Below are positions 9,010 through 18,005 of a stretch of 64,000 nucleotides of DNA, in pieces; the first letter of the stretch is position 1; the number at the start of each line of letters is the position of its first letter. Below the pieces are notes generated by a model. The model saw nothing but the letters and a program-made list of their open reading frames with translations, did no database searches and was not told the DNA's origin. The stretch is from Acidiferrobacteraceae bacterium (GTDB lineage Bacteria; Pseudomonadota; Gammaproteobacteria; Arenicellales; UBA868). A program made the position numbers and the translations under genes. Location: NCBI GenBank assembly GCA_002721105.1, contig PBJL01000033.1, forward strand, positions 96,009 through 160,008, in the 5' to 3' direction.

Positions 9010-10329
9010 ATGACAAAAATTTCCCTTTTCCCAAATGGCCGTCGATGGCTTTTGGTATTCTCCGTTGGGTTTGCTATAGCAATACCCAGTTCCATTGTGC
9101 CGGCATCAGATGTTGAAAATCTACCGATCGAAGATCTTCGATTATTTTCGGAGGTGTTTTCTAGGATTAAGTCTGAATATTTCGAAGATATTGGAGATAC
9201 CAGGCTTCTTGAAGGTGCAATAAACGGCATGCTTGAGGCGCTAGACCCACATTCAGTGTATCTCGATCCAACAACTTATCGTGAACTAAATATTGATACC
9301 CAAGGTGAGTTTGGGGGGCTAGGAATCGAAATTTCTATTGAAGATAATGCCATAAAAGTTGTCTCTCCTATTGATGGTACGCCCGCATACGAAGCAGGAA
9401 TTCTAGCCGGAGATCGTATTATCAAATTGGATGATGTTTTGGTGAGCGGGATGTCTGTTGACGAGGCAGTGGGGATGATGCGGGGGGAGCCGGGCACAGA
9501 GATTCGGTTGCTGATCTTAAGAGAGAACGAGACTGAACCTCTTGAAATCGAATTAAAAAGAGCGATTATTCGACTAGATAGCGTGTCGAGCAGGTTATTA
9601 AATCCAGAGTTTGGTTACTTAAGAGTTTCCCAGTTTCAACCCGGGACGTCCGAGGAGATTAGATCGCAATTGGATTTGTTAAGAAATAACTCACAAAATC
9701 AATTGGACGGTCTGGTTCTGGACCTTCGCGATAATCCAGGAGGTATTTTAGGTAGTGCAGTTGCTGTAACCGACCTGTTCCTTAGAAAAGGCCGAATTGT
9801 TACCACTCGCGGCCGGAGTGAGAAGTCTGAGGTCACCTACAACGCCACCCCAATTGACATATTGGGTGGGAAACCGATGGTAGTGATCGTAAATGGCGGT
9901 TCAGCATCTGCTTCAGAAATCGTTGCCGGTGCCCTACAGGATCATAAGAGAGCAGTGATTATGGGCGAAAGGACATTTGGCAAGGGTTCAGTTCAGACAA
10001 TTTTGCCAATGGAAAATCGTGGCGCTTTAAAATTAACAACTGCTCTATACTATACGCCGAATAATCGGTCGATTCAGGCGAGCGGCATCGTTCCTGATGT
10101 TGTGACGAACTCGCTCACCTTCGTCTCAAATGATATGGGTAGTCTCGATTTTAGAGAACGTGATTTGCCAGGATATATAAAAAATGAAGGTGGTGACGAA
10201 GTATTGGATAGTGAGGATGGCGGTATCGGCGCACTAACTTCGACTCAAAATGATAGTCAAATTCAGCAAGCGGTGAATTTGCTGAAGAGCATGGTTATTG
10301 CTCGAGGATTCAGCAATCTAACTAATTAG
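9010..10329 (+). CDS. ctpA: Carboxy-terminal processing protease (S41A family)
   Basis: A periplasmic serine protease of 439 residues. A signal peptide occupies roughly residues 1-34 (RRWLLVFSVGFAIAIPSS, with cleavage near PAS-D). A PDZ domain follows at about 95-175 (GGLGIEISIEDNAIKVVSP), then the protease core LVLDLRDNPGG. The catalytic dyad is Ser300 in GSASASEIVAGAL and Lys325 in FGKGSVQ, with the 25-residue spacing seen in E. coli Tsp. The shorter length and PDZ layout fit CtpA rather than Tsp/Prc. Family members trim envelope proteins and peptidoglycan enzymes. No ribosome binding site is obvious before the ATG. Confidence 0.93.
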   Translation: MTKISLFPNGRRWLLVFSVGFAIAIPSSIVPASDVENLPIEDLRLFSEVFSRIKSEYFEDIGDTRLLEGAINGMLEALDPHSVYLDPTTYRELNIDTQGEFGGLGIEISIEDNAIKVVSPIDGTPAYEAGILAGDRIIKLDDVLVSGMSVDEAVGMMRGEPGTEIRLLILRENETEPLEIELKRAIIRLDSVSSRLLNPEFGYLRVSQFQPGTSEEIRSQLDLLRNNSQNQLDGLVLDLRDNPGGILGSAVAVTDLFLRKGRIVTTRGRSEKSEVTYNATPIDILGGKPMVVIVNGGSASASEIVAGALQDHKRAVIMGERTFGKGSVQTILPMENRGALKLTTALYYTPNNRSIQASGIVPDVVTNSLTFVSNDMGSLDFRERDLPGYIKNEGGDEVLDSEDGGIGALTSTQNDSQIQQAVNLLKSMVIARGFSNLTN

Positions 10330-10381
10330 TGGGTCAACTATCGCCACAAATTTAGTTCCCACGCATAAAGCAAGATAGTTT

Positions 10382-10858
10382 TTATTGTGTTTGACAGAGC
10401 CATGAACTTAATTGAGCCTCAGTAGGGCCATCAAACAACCATCTAGCGCCAGGAGTAATTTTTGTGGTTGGTAACATTACCTGAGAATCGTTTTCAGGCC
10501 CAATCCACTTCATCACATGTTGGTTGCCAGGAGCGCAGTTTTTTTCTGAAAATACTTCGCAGAATTCAAAACCAACTTGTGCCACCCTATATACAGATTG
10601 TTTCAGTGGTAGATTGTGGCATCCGGGTTGTGTGGTTCCCATTAAAAACAACAGCTCTCTTTCTTGATTTTTCTCGTTAATGCTGTAAAAGCGAATACCA
10701 GATTCTTTTGGCGATATAAAAAGCGCTCCTCGTTGACCGCAACCAGTTAGCAAAAGGAAAAAAGATATAACAATCACCGCGGTTGATGCTTCTTTTCGGC
10801 CGCAGCAAAATCTGAGACCATAATTCTTATTACACTGAAAACTGTATGGTGAATTCAC
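10382..10858 (-). CDS. LptM-like lipoprotein with an added C-terminal domain
   Basis: The lipobox LLLTGC at residues 36-41 is followed by GQRGALF, the hallmark of the small lipoproteins LptM/YifL/LppL. Those are usually 40-70 residues, but this protein continues for about 115 residues after the lipid-modified cysteine. The extension contains three further cysteines, a KWIGP segment and a WLFDGP segment, and I do not recognise it. It starts at GTG only 3 bases after the argH stop, so it is almost certainly co-transcribed with argH. Known LptM assists the LPS translocon LptD, and whether this version does so is unknown. The n-region before the hydrophobic core is long, so the true start may lie slightly downstream. 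Confidence 0.7.
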   Translation of the reverse strand: MNSPYSFQCNKNYGLRFCCGRKEASTAVIVISFFLLLTGCGQRGALFISPKESGIRFYSINEKNQERELLFLMGTTQPGCHNLPLKQSVYRVAQVGFEFCEVFSEKNCAPGNQHVMKWIGPENDSQVMLPTTKITPGARWLFDGPTEAQLSSWLCQTQ

Positions 10859-10861
10859 GGC

Positions 10862-12250
10862 CTATTTGCGCTCTTTAAGTCGACCGCGCGCTTGTTTAAT
10901 TTGTTGAATAACCTGCGCAGGCGCAGTTCCGCCGATGTGATTTCTTGACTTTACTGAGCCATCGACGGTCAAGATATCAAAAACATCGATCTTGATGTCA
11001 CCACAGAGCTCTTGCAGAGATTTTAAGGATAGCTCTGATAGTTGGAGGTTATTTTTCTCAGCAGTAGCTACTGCACGACCCACTAAAGCGTGCGCATCAC
11101 GAAAGGTTAGTCCCTTCAAAACAAGATAATCTGCCAAATCTGTTGCCGTAGTATGGCCCTTGATGGCGGCCTCCCTCATTTTGTCATAATGGAATACTAT
11201 ATGTGGAATTATATTTCTTAGTATTCTCAAGCAAGAAAGTACAGTATCGATACTGTCAAAGAGAGGTTCTTTATCCTCTTGATTATCACGGTTATAAGTT
11301 AAAGCTTGCCCCTTCATCAAAACTAGAATTGCATTTAGATTCCCGATCACTCTTGCAGTTTTGCCTCTTATTAGCTCAACGACATCAGGATTTTTCTTTT
11401 GCGGCATAATGCTTGACCCAGTACAAAATGCATCATCAATATCAATGAAATCAAAGGGCTGGGATGCCCATAGCGAAAGATCTTCGCAAATGCGTGATAA
11501 ATGTATTGAAAGCATTGCTGAAGTAGATTGGAATTCTATTATGAAGTCTCGATCTGCTACAGCGTCCAGGGAGTTTCGAGAAACTTCGGGAAAACCCAGT
11601 TCTTTTGCAGTCATGTGTCGATCAATAGGAAAGCTAGTACCCGCCAAAGCCCCTGATCCCAATGGCGAAACGTTAACTCGTTTTAGGCAATCATTATATC
11701 GGAGCCAATCTCGTTCTAGCATTTCGGCCCACGCCATCAGGTGATGTCCGAGCGTCACAGGCTGCGCGTTTTGCAAGTGAGTCAAACCGGGTATTATCGT
11801 CTCATTTTCTCGTTCAGCAACGTTTATAAGTTCAGTTTGAAGAGCAATAATCTCTTGACCAATTTCACCTATAGCTTTACGTACATAAAGGCGTAAATCA
11901 GTTGCAATCTGATCATTTCTTGAACGAGCTGTATGAAGTTTTTTCCCGCTATCACCGATAAGGTCAATTAGCCGTGCTTCGACATTCATGTGTACGTCTT
12001 CATGATCATTTGACCAAGGAAATTGATTGCTCTTAACTTCCTCCCATATTGTTTTAAGGCCGCTAATTATGGAGTCGCATTCTTTTTTTGTTAGTATTCC
12101 GCAATGTAGTAACATCTTTGCATGAGCGCAAGACCCTAAAATATCTTGTTCAACTAATCGACGATCGAACGAATGAGACGCAGTAAAAGCTTCCGCTTCA
12201 GCGTCCACAGATTCGCTAAATCGCCCACTCCAAAGCTTGTCGATTACCAT
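10862..12250 (-). CDS. argH: Argininosuccinate lyase
   Basis: The last step of arginine synthesis, splitting argininosuccinate into arginine and fumarate. The 462-residue protein carries WSGRFSE at the N-terminus, HTARSRNDQIATD, and the fumarase/lyase superfamily signature GSSIMPQKKNPD with the catalytic serine loop. GHTTATDLADYLV near residue 375 is also typical. In many gammaproteobacteria argH neighbours the lppL-lysA-dapF group. Here only the LptM-like gene has stayed adjacent. Confidence 0.97.
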   Translation of the reverse strand: MVIDKLWSGRFSESVDAEAEAFTASHSFDRRLVEQDILGSCAHAKMLLHCGILTKKECDSIISGLKTIWEEVKSNQFPWSNDHEDVHMNVEARLIDLIGDSGKKLHTARSRNDQIATDLRLYVRKAIGEIGQEIIALQTELINVAERENETIIPGLTHLQNAQPVTLGHHLMAWAEMLERDWLRYNDCLKRVNVSPLGSGALAGTSFPIDRHMTAKELGFPEVSRNSLDAVADRDFIIEFQSTSAMLSIHLSRICEDLSLWASQPFDFIDIDDAFCTGSSIMPQKKNPDVVELIRGKTARVIGNLNAILVLMKGQALTYNRDNQEDKEPLFDSIDTVLSCLRILRNIIPHIVFHYDKMREAAIKGHTTATDLADYLVLKGLTFRDAHALVGRAVATAEKNNLQLSELSLKSLQELCGDIKIDVFDILTVDGSVKSRNHIGGTAPAQVIQQIKQARGRLKERK

Positions 12251-12316
12251 TTCTTAGATAGAGTTTATTTAATAATTTGCTTAGTTTTTATAATATCGTT
12301 CAAAGAAATCAAAAAA

Positions 12317-12922
12317 TTAGCGCAGAACAGATAAATATAGAGACAGTGCTCGAATTTGTTCTGGTGATAATCTAAAAGCAATTGGACTCATAATTTGACT
12401 CCATCGCTTTTTAGATTTGAACGCAATGAGCTGTTTTTCTGTATATTCAGGATGTTGACCTCCTACACGAGGAAATTTTGTTGGGATGCCAGCGCCGGTA
12501 GGCCCATGGCAACCCATACATGAAGGCACTTCCATGAGTTTAAATCCGCTTCGATATAGTTCTTCGCCCAATTTAACCATGTCGATTTCTTCATTTTTTA
12601 ATGTCGATATGTGAATTTTTTGAGAAGAGTACCATGCATCCAAATCTGCCATGTCGTCATCTGTGAGGGTTTGGGCCAGGCCCATCATGATGGGGTTTTG
12701 CCGAATCCCCAATTTGAAATTCGCAAGTTGCTGAGCGATATAGCCGGGAACTTGCCCTGCCAATGATGGGAAATCACTATTATCGCTATTTCCATCGATT
12801 CCATGGCAAGCGCTACACACAATAGACTTCTCTTGGCCGGTAGTTGGATCTCCCGCCGTGAAACCAACAGAGGGGATCATATACAGGTAAGATGCTATGA
12901 CAATTAGTATTAGGCGGTTCAT
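12317..12922 (-). CDS. Cytochrome c4, dihaem periplasmic electron carrier
   Basis: A 201-residue secreted protein with a signal peptide (residues 1 to about 23, LILIVIASYLYMIP) and two CxxCH haem c sites at Cys36-His40 (CSACH) and Cys135-His139 (CMGCH). Methionines in the downstream lobes can act as distal ligands. The two-lobed architecture defines cytochrome c4, which passes electrons to terminal oxidases. I chose ATG 12922 because AAGGA precedes it, over the in-frame TTG at 12943. It is divergent from engB, an arrangement also known in pseudomonads. Confidence 0.93.
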   Translation of the reverse strand: MNRLILIVIASYLYMIPSVGFTAGDPTTGQEKSIVCSACHGIDGNSDNSDFPSLAGQVPGYIAQQLANFKLGIRQNPIMMGLAQTLTDDDMADLDAWYSSQKIHISTLKNEEIDMVKLGEELYRSGFKLMEVPSCMGCHGPTGAGIPTKFPRVGGQHPEYTEKQLIAFKSKKRWSQIMSPIAFRLSPEQIRALSLYLSVLR

Positions 12923-13078
12923 TAGAAAATATCCTTGATGCAATATAATCCTATTCTGGTCTTTTGATTCTAAAGATTAGCTAGTATAAAGTTGATTAGC
13001 CCTACTGAGCCGATTAAATGGGGCATCCTAATTTACTCGACATGTCGAGCTAAACCAAACACATGGTAATTATAACTC

Positions 13079-13753
13079 GTGACCCAAATTGTTACTGAAC
13101 TTAAAGATCTTAGCTTAGCTCACTTTATATCTAGCGCCCATCTGCCCCAACAATGGCCCGAAGATATAGGGGTAGAGGTGGCTTTTGCTGGCCGTTCTAA
13201 CGTGGGTAAATCTAGCGCTATAAATGCAATAACTGGCCAATCTCGTTTAGCTCGTACCAGTAAAACCCCCGGAAGAACCCAACAAATTGTCTTTTTTGGC
13301 ATCGATGATTTGAGAAGAATAGTGGATTTGCCGGGTTACGGTTATGCAAAAGTTCCCAAAGAGTTGCAAAGGCACTGGGGGAAAATGGTGCGTCTCTATC
13401 TCGAAAGTCGAAGATCTCTAAAGGCTTTGATTTTACCCATCGATATACGTCGTGGTGTAACTAATCTTGATCAACAGTTACTTGATTGGTGTAATGAGAG
13501 GAAACTAAGCGTCCATATATTGCTTACTAAAAGCGATAAACTGAGTCGCAGTAATGGAAAAAGAGCACTATTCGATATCGATAACGAAATTAAATCCAAG
13601 TTGGTTACTGTTCAGTTGTTTTCCGTCACGCGAAAAGTTGGCATTGTCGACGCTCGAATTAGATTATTAGCATGGCTGAAAGAACCACCTTCAACTATGA
13701 GCATCCGCCCAATTTTGACCAACTCCAACGTCAACTCTGAGGGGAACGAGTAA
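13079..13753 (+). CDS. engB: Ribosome-biogenesis GTPase EngB (YihA/YsxC)
   Basis: A 224-residue P-loop GTPase needed for late 50S assembly. G1 is GRSNVGKSS, G3 is DLPGYG and G4 is TKSDK. The start appears to be GTG 13079, as the nearby ATG at 13063 is out of frame. Compared with E. coli the C-terminus is extended by a hydrophilic tail of about 20 residues. The coding sequence of that tail overlaps the 3' end of the convergent polA by 63 bases, which is unusually long. Neighbours cytochrome c4 and polA are conserved partners of this gene. Confidence 0.95.
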   Translation: MTQIVTELKDLSLAHFISSAHLPQQWPEDIGVEVAFAGRSNVGKSSAINAITGQSRLARTSKTPGRTQQIVFFGIDDLRRIVDLPGYGYAKVPKELQRHWGKMVRLYLESRRSLKALILPIDIRRGVTNLDQQLLDWCNERKLSVHILLTKSDKLSRSNGKRALFDIDNEIKSKLVTVQLFSVTRKVGIVDARIRLLAWLKEPPSTMSIRPILTNSNVNSEGNE

Positions 13754-16381
13754 TTTGATGACCCCACACATTAGTTTAGGAACACTCTTGCTAACTTTAT
13801 TGATTTCGTTATCTGGTATCTCAAACACTAGTTCATCATGTACTTGCAAGATCATGCGGGTTCCGAGAGCTTCATCAGAAATCCAGCTATCAATAGCTAG
13901 CATCGATAATTTAATAATGTCGGCTGCAGTTCCTTGCATCGGAGCATTGATGGCGGCACGTTCGGCTGCTTGTCGACGATTGTGATTGCTGGCATTAATT
14001 TCATTGAGATATAGTCTTCTGCCCAAAAGAGTTTCGACATATTTTTGTTCCCTAGCGAGTTCCCGTGTCTGCGTCATAAATATCCTAACTCCAGGATACC
14101 GCTCAAAGTAAAGATCGATATATTGTTGGGCTTCTTTTAGATCAATACCTAGTTGTTTCGAAAGTCCAAACGAAGACATACCATATATTAGGCCAAAATT
14201 AATGGATTTCGCGCTACGCCGCTGATCTTGGGTGACTTGATCTAGAGGACAGTCAAATACTTCTGAGGCAGTCGCTGAGTGAATATCCTTTTCAGCATTG
14301 AAAGCATTAATTAATCCTTCATCACCTGATAGATGCGCCATAATTCGTAACTCTATTTGTGAATAGTCGGCAGAAAGAAATGTTTTTCCTTCTTCCGGTT
14401 CAAATGCCTCCCTGATTCGTCGGCCTTCCAGTGTCCTGATGGGTATGTTTTGGAGATTTGGATCAGTAGAGGAGAGGCGGCCAGTGCCAACTGCCGCTTG
14501 GTGGTAAGAGGTATGAACTCTCCCGGTTTTGGTGTCTACTAATTGGGGAAGTTTATCAGTATAGGTAGATCTAAGTTTGCTAAAACCCCTGTGTTCTAGG
14601 ATCAAGCGCGGTAATTCATGTTCTTCTGCTAATTCCTGAAGAACACCTTCAGCTGTTGATGGCTGTCCTTTGGGTGTCTTGCTGATTACTGGCAGGTTAA
14701 GTTTATCGAATAGCACGGTTTGAATTTGTTTTGGTGACGCAATATTAAAGCGTGATTTGGCAATTTCATAAGCTCTTTCTTCTATATCCAGAATTCGTTC
14801 GCTTAGTTCCCTACTTTGGACTCCAAGCATTTCTGTATTTACTCGAACGCCGGTTCGCTCTATGTTTGACAGCACTGGCACTAATGGCATCTCAATGGCG
14901 GTAAAAAGCTTTAAAAGATCAGGCTCGAGCTGTAATTTAGGCATTAGGTGTTCATGCAGGCGCAAGGTAATTTCAGCATCTTCGGCTGCGTAGACCCCGG
15001 CGTTTTCTAGCTGTACTTGATTAAAGGTTACTTGTGATTTTCCTTTGCCAGCCACATCTTCAAATTTGATAGTTGTATGATTTAAATGTGTTAGGGCAAG
15101 AGTATCCATGTCATGGCGCGATCCTGTGCTATTCAATATATAGGATTCAAGCATTGTGTCGAAACGAATTCCACGTAAATTGATCCCATAATTCAGCAAG
15201 ATGCTACGATCGTATTTAAGGTTTTGACCTATTTTAATCACATGATCATTTTCTAAAAGTGGACGCAGTCTTTCAAGAACAAGATCAAGCTTAAGTTGTT
15301 TAGGTGCGCCCACATAATCGTGAGCGAAAGGCACATAGGCGGCCCGTCCCATTTGATCAGAAAAAGATATGCCCACAAGCTCAGCCTGCATAATGTTTAG
15401 TGAAGTTGTTTCTGAGTCGAACGAAAAATATGGCGCAGCCTCTAGCCGTTTGATCCAGGTTTCAAGCATTTCGTCATTTAAAATGACATCATATTCCGGG
15501 GGTTTTTCAGCATGTTCGTTGGTAGATTTTGTTTCTTCACTTAGCTCCACTAGCCAGGTATTAAATTCAAGATGAAAATATAATTTGCGCAGTTCTTCTA
15601 AGTTTGGCTGATTTGGCTTAAGATCTTTTGGGGTTAGTTTTAGCGGCACATCGCACTTAATTGTGACCAATTGGCGTACTAGTGTCAGTTGATCTAAAGA
15701 ATCTTTAAGATTAGATCCGACCTTGCCAGGGATGTCGTTAAGATACTTAATGATATGTTCTATAGAACTGTATTCTTGCAATAACTTGCACGCTGTTTTC
15801 GGTCCGACTTTGGGGACACCTGGGACGTTATCTGAGGTGTCTCCTACTAATGAAAGATAATCAACGATCTGGTTAGGCGAAACTCCAAATTTTTTTATAA
15901 CTTCATCGTGGTCGTAAGTGATATCTTTCATCGTGTCAATCATGGTTATGTTTTTCGTTACTAACTGAGTCAAATCTTTATCGCCACTTATAATGAAAAC
16001 TTCCATATTAGAAGTAGCTGCTTTGGTTGCTAGTGTTCCAATGACATCATCGGCTTCCACACCCTTAACGCTCATGATGCATAGCCCTAAAGCATTAATT
16101 AAGCTATTTATTTGGGGAATTTGATTTCGCAATTCTTCTGGCATTGGTGGGCGATTAGCTTTATATTCAGAATAAAGTGAGTTTCGAAAAGTCGGCCCTG
16201 GGGCATCAAATACAACGCAACAATAGTCAGGGTTGAAGTCGATAATTAAACGACGCAACATATTCACGATTCCATAGGTTGCGCCTGTTGGTTCTCCACG
16301 TGTGTTCATTAGTTTCGGCATAGCATGGAAAGCTCTGTACAAGTATGAAGAACCGTCTACTAATAATATTGTTTCTGACAT
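13691..16381 (-). CDS. polA: DNA polymerase I
   Basis: An 896-residue three-domain enzyme for repair and Okazaki-fragment processing. Residues 1 to about 290 form the 5'-3' exonuclease (LLVDGSSYLYRAFHA, VEADDVIGTLA). The 3'-5' exonuclease domain retains FSFDSETTS, so proofreading looks intact. The polymerase domain has motif A DYSQIELRIMAHLS, motif B RRSAKSINFGLIYGM and motif C VHDELVFE. The ATG at 16381 is preferred over the GTG three codons upstream because GTGGA lies 5 bases before it. The 3' end overlaps engB by 63 bases tail to tail. Confidence 0.98.
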   Translation of the reverse strand: MSETILLVDGSSYLYRAFHAMPKLMNTRGEPTGATYGIVNMLRRLIIDFNPDYCCVVFDAPGPTFRNSLYSEYKANRPPMPEELRNQIPQINSLINALGLCIMSVKGVEADDVIGTLATKAATSNMEVFIISGDKDLTQLVTKNITMIDTMKDITYDHDEVIKKFGVSPNQIVDYLSLVGDTSDNVPGVPKVGPKTACKLLQEYSSIEHIIKYLNDIPGKVGSNLKDSLDQLTLVRQLVTIKCDVPLKLTPKDLKPNQPNLEELRKLYFHLEFNTWLVELSEETKSTNEHAEKPPEYDVILNDEMLETWIKRLEAAPYFSFDSETTSLNIMQAELVGISFSDQMGRAAYVPFAHDYVGAPKQLKLDLVLERLRPLLENDHVIKIGQNLKYDRSILLNYGINLRGIRFDTMLESYILNSTGSRHDMDTLALTHLNHTTIKFEDVAGKGKSQVTFNQVQLENAGVYAAEDAEITLRLHEHLMPKLQLEPDLLKLFTAIEMPLVPVLSNIERTGVRVNTEMLGVQSRELSERILDIEERAYEIAKSRFNIASPKQIQTVLFDKLNLPVISKTPKGQPSTAEGVLQELAEEHELPRLILEHRGFSKLRSTYTDKLPQLVDTKTGRVHTSYHQAAVGTGRLSSTDPNLQNIPIRTLEGRRIREAFEPEEGKTFLSADYSQIELRIMAHLSGDEGLINAFNAEKDIHSATASEVFDCPLDQVTQDQRRSAKSINFGLIYGMSSFGLSKQLGIDLKEAQQYIDLYFERYPGVRIFMTQTRELAREQKYVETLLGRRLYLNEINASNHNRRQAAERAAINAPMQGTAADIIKLSMLAIDSWISDEALGTRMILQVHDELVFEIPDNEINKVSKSVPKLMCGVIKLLVPLRVDVGVGQNWADAHS

Positions 16382-16711
16382 GCTTTCCACTTTTCTTTGA
16401 GATTAGTTGGCGCTAATGTTCTCGAATCTAGTTGAGATCTTACATTTTCTAATATCTGAGCACTGAGTATACGGTTCGTGTTGCCCGTTGTAATGGCAAT
16501 TCTCATATTGAAGATCGCGAGATAATTAAGAAACCTTTACAATCGATGTTTTGTCGATCGACATAATTGTATTATTGCACTAAAAATTGCTCTGATCTGA
16601 GGCATTTAGATGGGCGCTAGGTTTGGTAGAGCGCACAACAAAGTGACCGGGTGATTTTAAACATTAATTGTTTTATGGAGTTCTTAAAAAGCTAAGTAGG
16701 GGTAAGGATTT
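16382..16711. other. Divergent intergenic region between polA and lysA
   Basis: 330 bases holding the promoters of two divergent genes. I see no strong consensus promoter. A segment near 16613-16660 contains TTGGTAGAGCGC, which resembles a tRNA D-arm, but no matching T-arm or acceptor stem follows. A small RNA such as Spot 42, found near polA in enterobacteria, is not recognisable. Confidence 0.4.
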
Positions 16712-17968
16712 GTGGACTACTTTCGTTATTTAAATAATGCTTATGTTGTTGAGGATGTGCCACTAGCAAATATCGCCGAGCTAGTAGGCACTCCTTGTTA
16801 TGTTTATTCTAGAGCTACAATCGAGAGGAATTGGCGCGTTTTCGATTCAGCTTTTGGTAAATATCCACACCATATTTGTTATGCTGTAAAAGCAAATTCG
16901 AATTTAGCAGTTCTGGACCTTCTCGTGCGTTTAGGCTCCCACTTTGATATCGTATCTGTAGGTGAACTAGAGCGAGTAATTAGGGCCGGTGGGAGCGCAT
17001 CGAACGTAATATTCTCGGGAGTTGGAAAAGGAGAATCTGAGATTAAACGTGCCATCGATCTGGGCATCGGTTGCATTAACCTAGAATCTGAATCAGAGTT
17101 GGAAAGAGTGGCAAGAATGGCCGTTGAGCTAGGCAAGAAAGTGCCAATAGGAGTCCGAATAAACCCTGAAGTTGATGCAAAAACACATCCATATATTACG
17201 ACCGGTCTTCGTGACAATAAGTTTGGAGTCGAAATAAATAAAGCAACAGAAATGTTTCGTCGTGCGGCTGATATTGAAAGTGTCAGAATAAAAGGTGTTG
17301 CCTGCCACATAGGCTCCCAGATGTTAGAAATACAACCTTTTTTGGATGCAATTAGAAAAGTGGTAGATTTTTTGGAACACTTATTAACTGATGGTATTCA
17401 GATAGATCACTTGGACATTGGGGGCGGTTTTGGCATTAGGTATCAAAACGAAAATCCACCCTCACCGGCTGATTATGTAAATGCTGTTGTCGATATGATG
17501 GAGAGCCGTAGACTGCGTTTACCTGTTATGATCGAGCCTGGTCGTTCAATAATTGGGAACGCTGGGGTGCTGATAACAAAAGTTGAATATTTGAAACATA
17601 ACGACCATCGTGACTTCGCTGTTGTTGATGCGGGAATGAATGATTTAATGCGCCCTGCCCTCTATGGGAGTTACCATGAAATTTTGCCAGCGAGGCTTGG
17701 CTCAAACTCTGCCGCTCACAATTATTCTGTTGTCGGCCCAATTTGTGAAAGTGCAGATTTTTTGGGCCACGAAAGGAATTTGGCATTAGCAGAAACGGAT
17801 TTGCTAGTGATTCGATCTGTTGGTGCCTATGGATTTGTAATGAGCTCTAACTATAACTCCAAACCGAGACCGCCTGAAGTCATGGTTGATCAAGATCGAT
17901 TTTATATTGTTCGAAGAAGAGAGACACTGAATCAACTAATGGAGGGCGAGTGTTTATTCCCCAGATGA
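16712..17968 (+). CDS. lysA: Diaminopimelate decarboxylase
   Basis: A PLP enzyme that converts meso-diaminopimelate to lysine. The 418-residue protein has the PLP-lysine motif CYAVKANSN near residue 60, HIGSQ near 198, the phosphate-binding GGGFGIRY near 240, EPGRSI, and the active-site CESADFLG near 346. The start is GTG 16712, preceded closely by AAGGA. lysA usually sits directly before dapF, but here dapF is 44 kb away at 61793, so the classic cluster has been broken up. Confidence 0.97.
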   Translation: MDYFRYLNNAYVVEDVPLANIAELVGTPCYVYSRATIERNWRVFDSAFGKYPHHICYAVKANSNLAVLDLLVRLGSHFDIVSVGELERVIRAGGSASNVIFSGVGKGESEIKRAIDLGIGCINLESESELERVARMAVELGKKVPIGVRINPEVDAKTHPYITTGLRDNKFGVEINKATEMFRRAADIESVRIKGVACHIGSQMLEIQPFLDAIRKVVDFLEHLLTDGIQIDHLDIGGGFGIRYQNENPPSPADYVNAVVDMMESRRLRLPVMIEPGRSIIGNAGVLITKVEYLKHNDHRDFAVVDAGMNDLMRPALYGSYHEILPARLGSNSAAHNYSVVGPICESADFLGHERNLALAETDLLVIRSVGAYGFVMSSNYNSKPRPPEVMVDQDRFYIVRRRETLNQLMEGECLFPR

Positions 17969-18005
17969 ACTGATATTTTTTGAGTTCCGTGCTCCCACTC
18001 CAATT

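Noticed and set aside
16613..16660. tRNA-like D-arm sequence TTGGTAGAGCGC upstream of lysA
   Set aside because: No anticodon arm, T-loop or acceptor stem can be built around it, so a tRNA gene is not supported.
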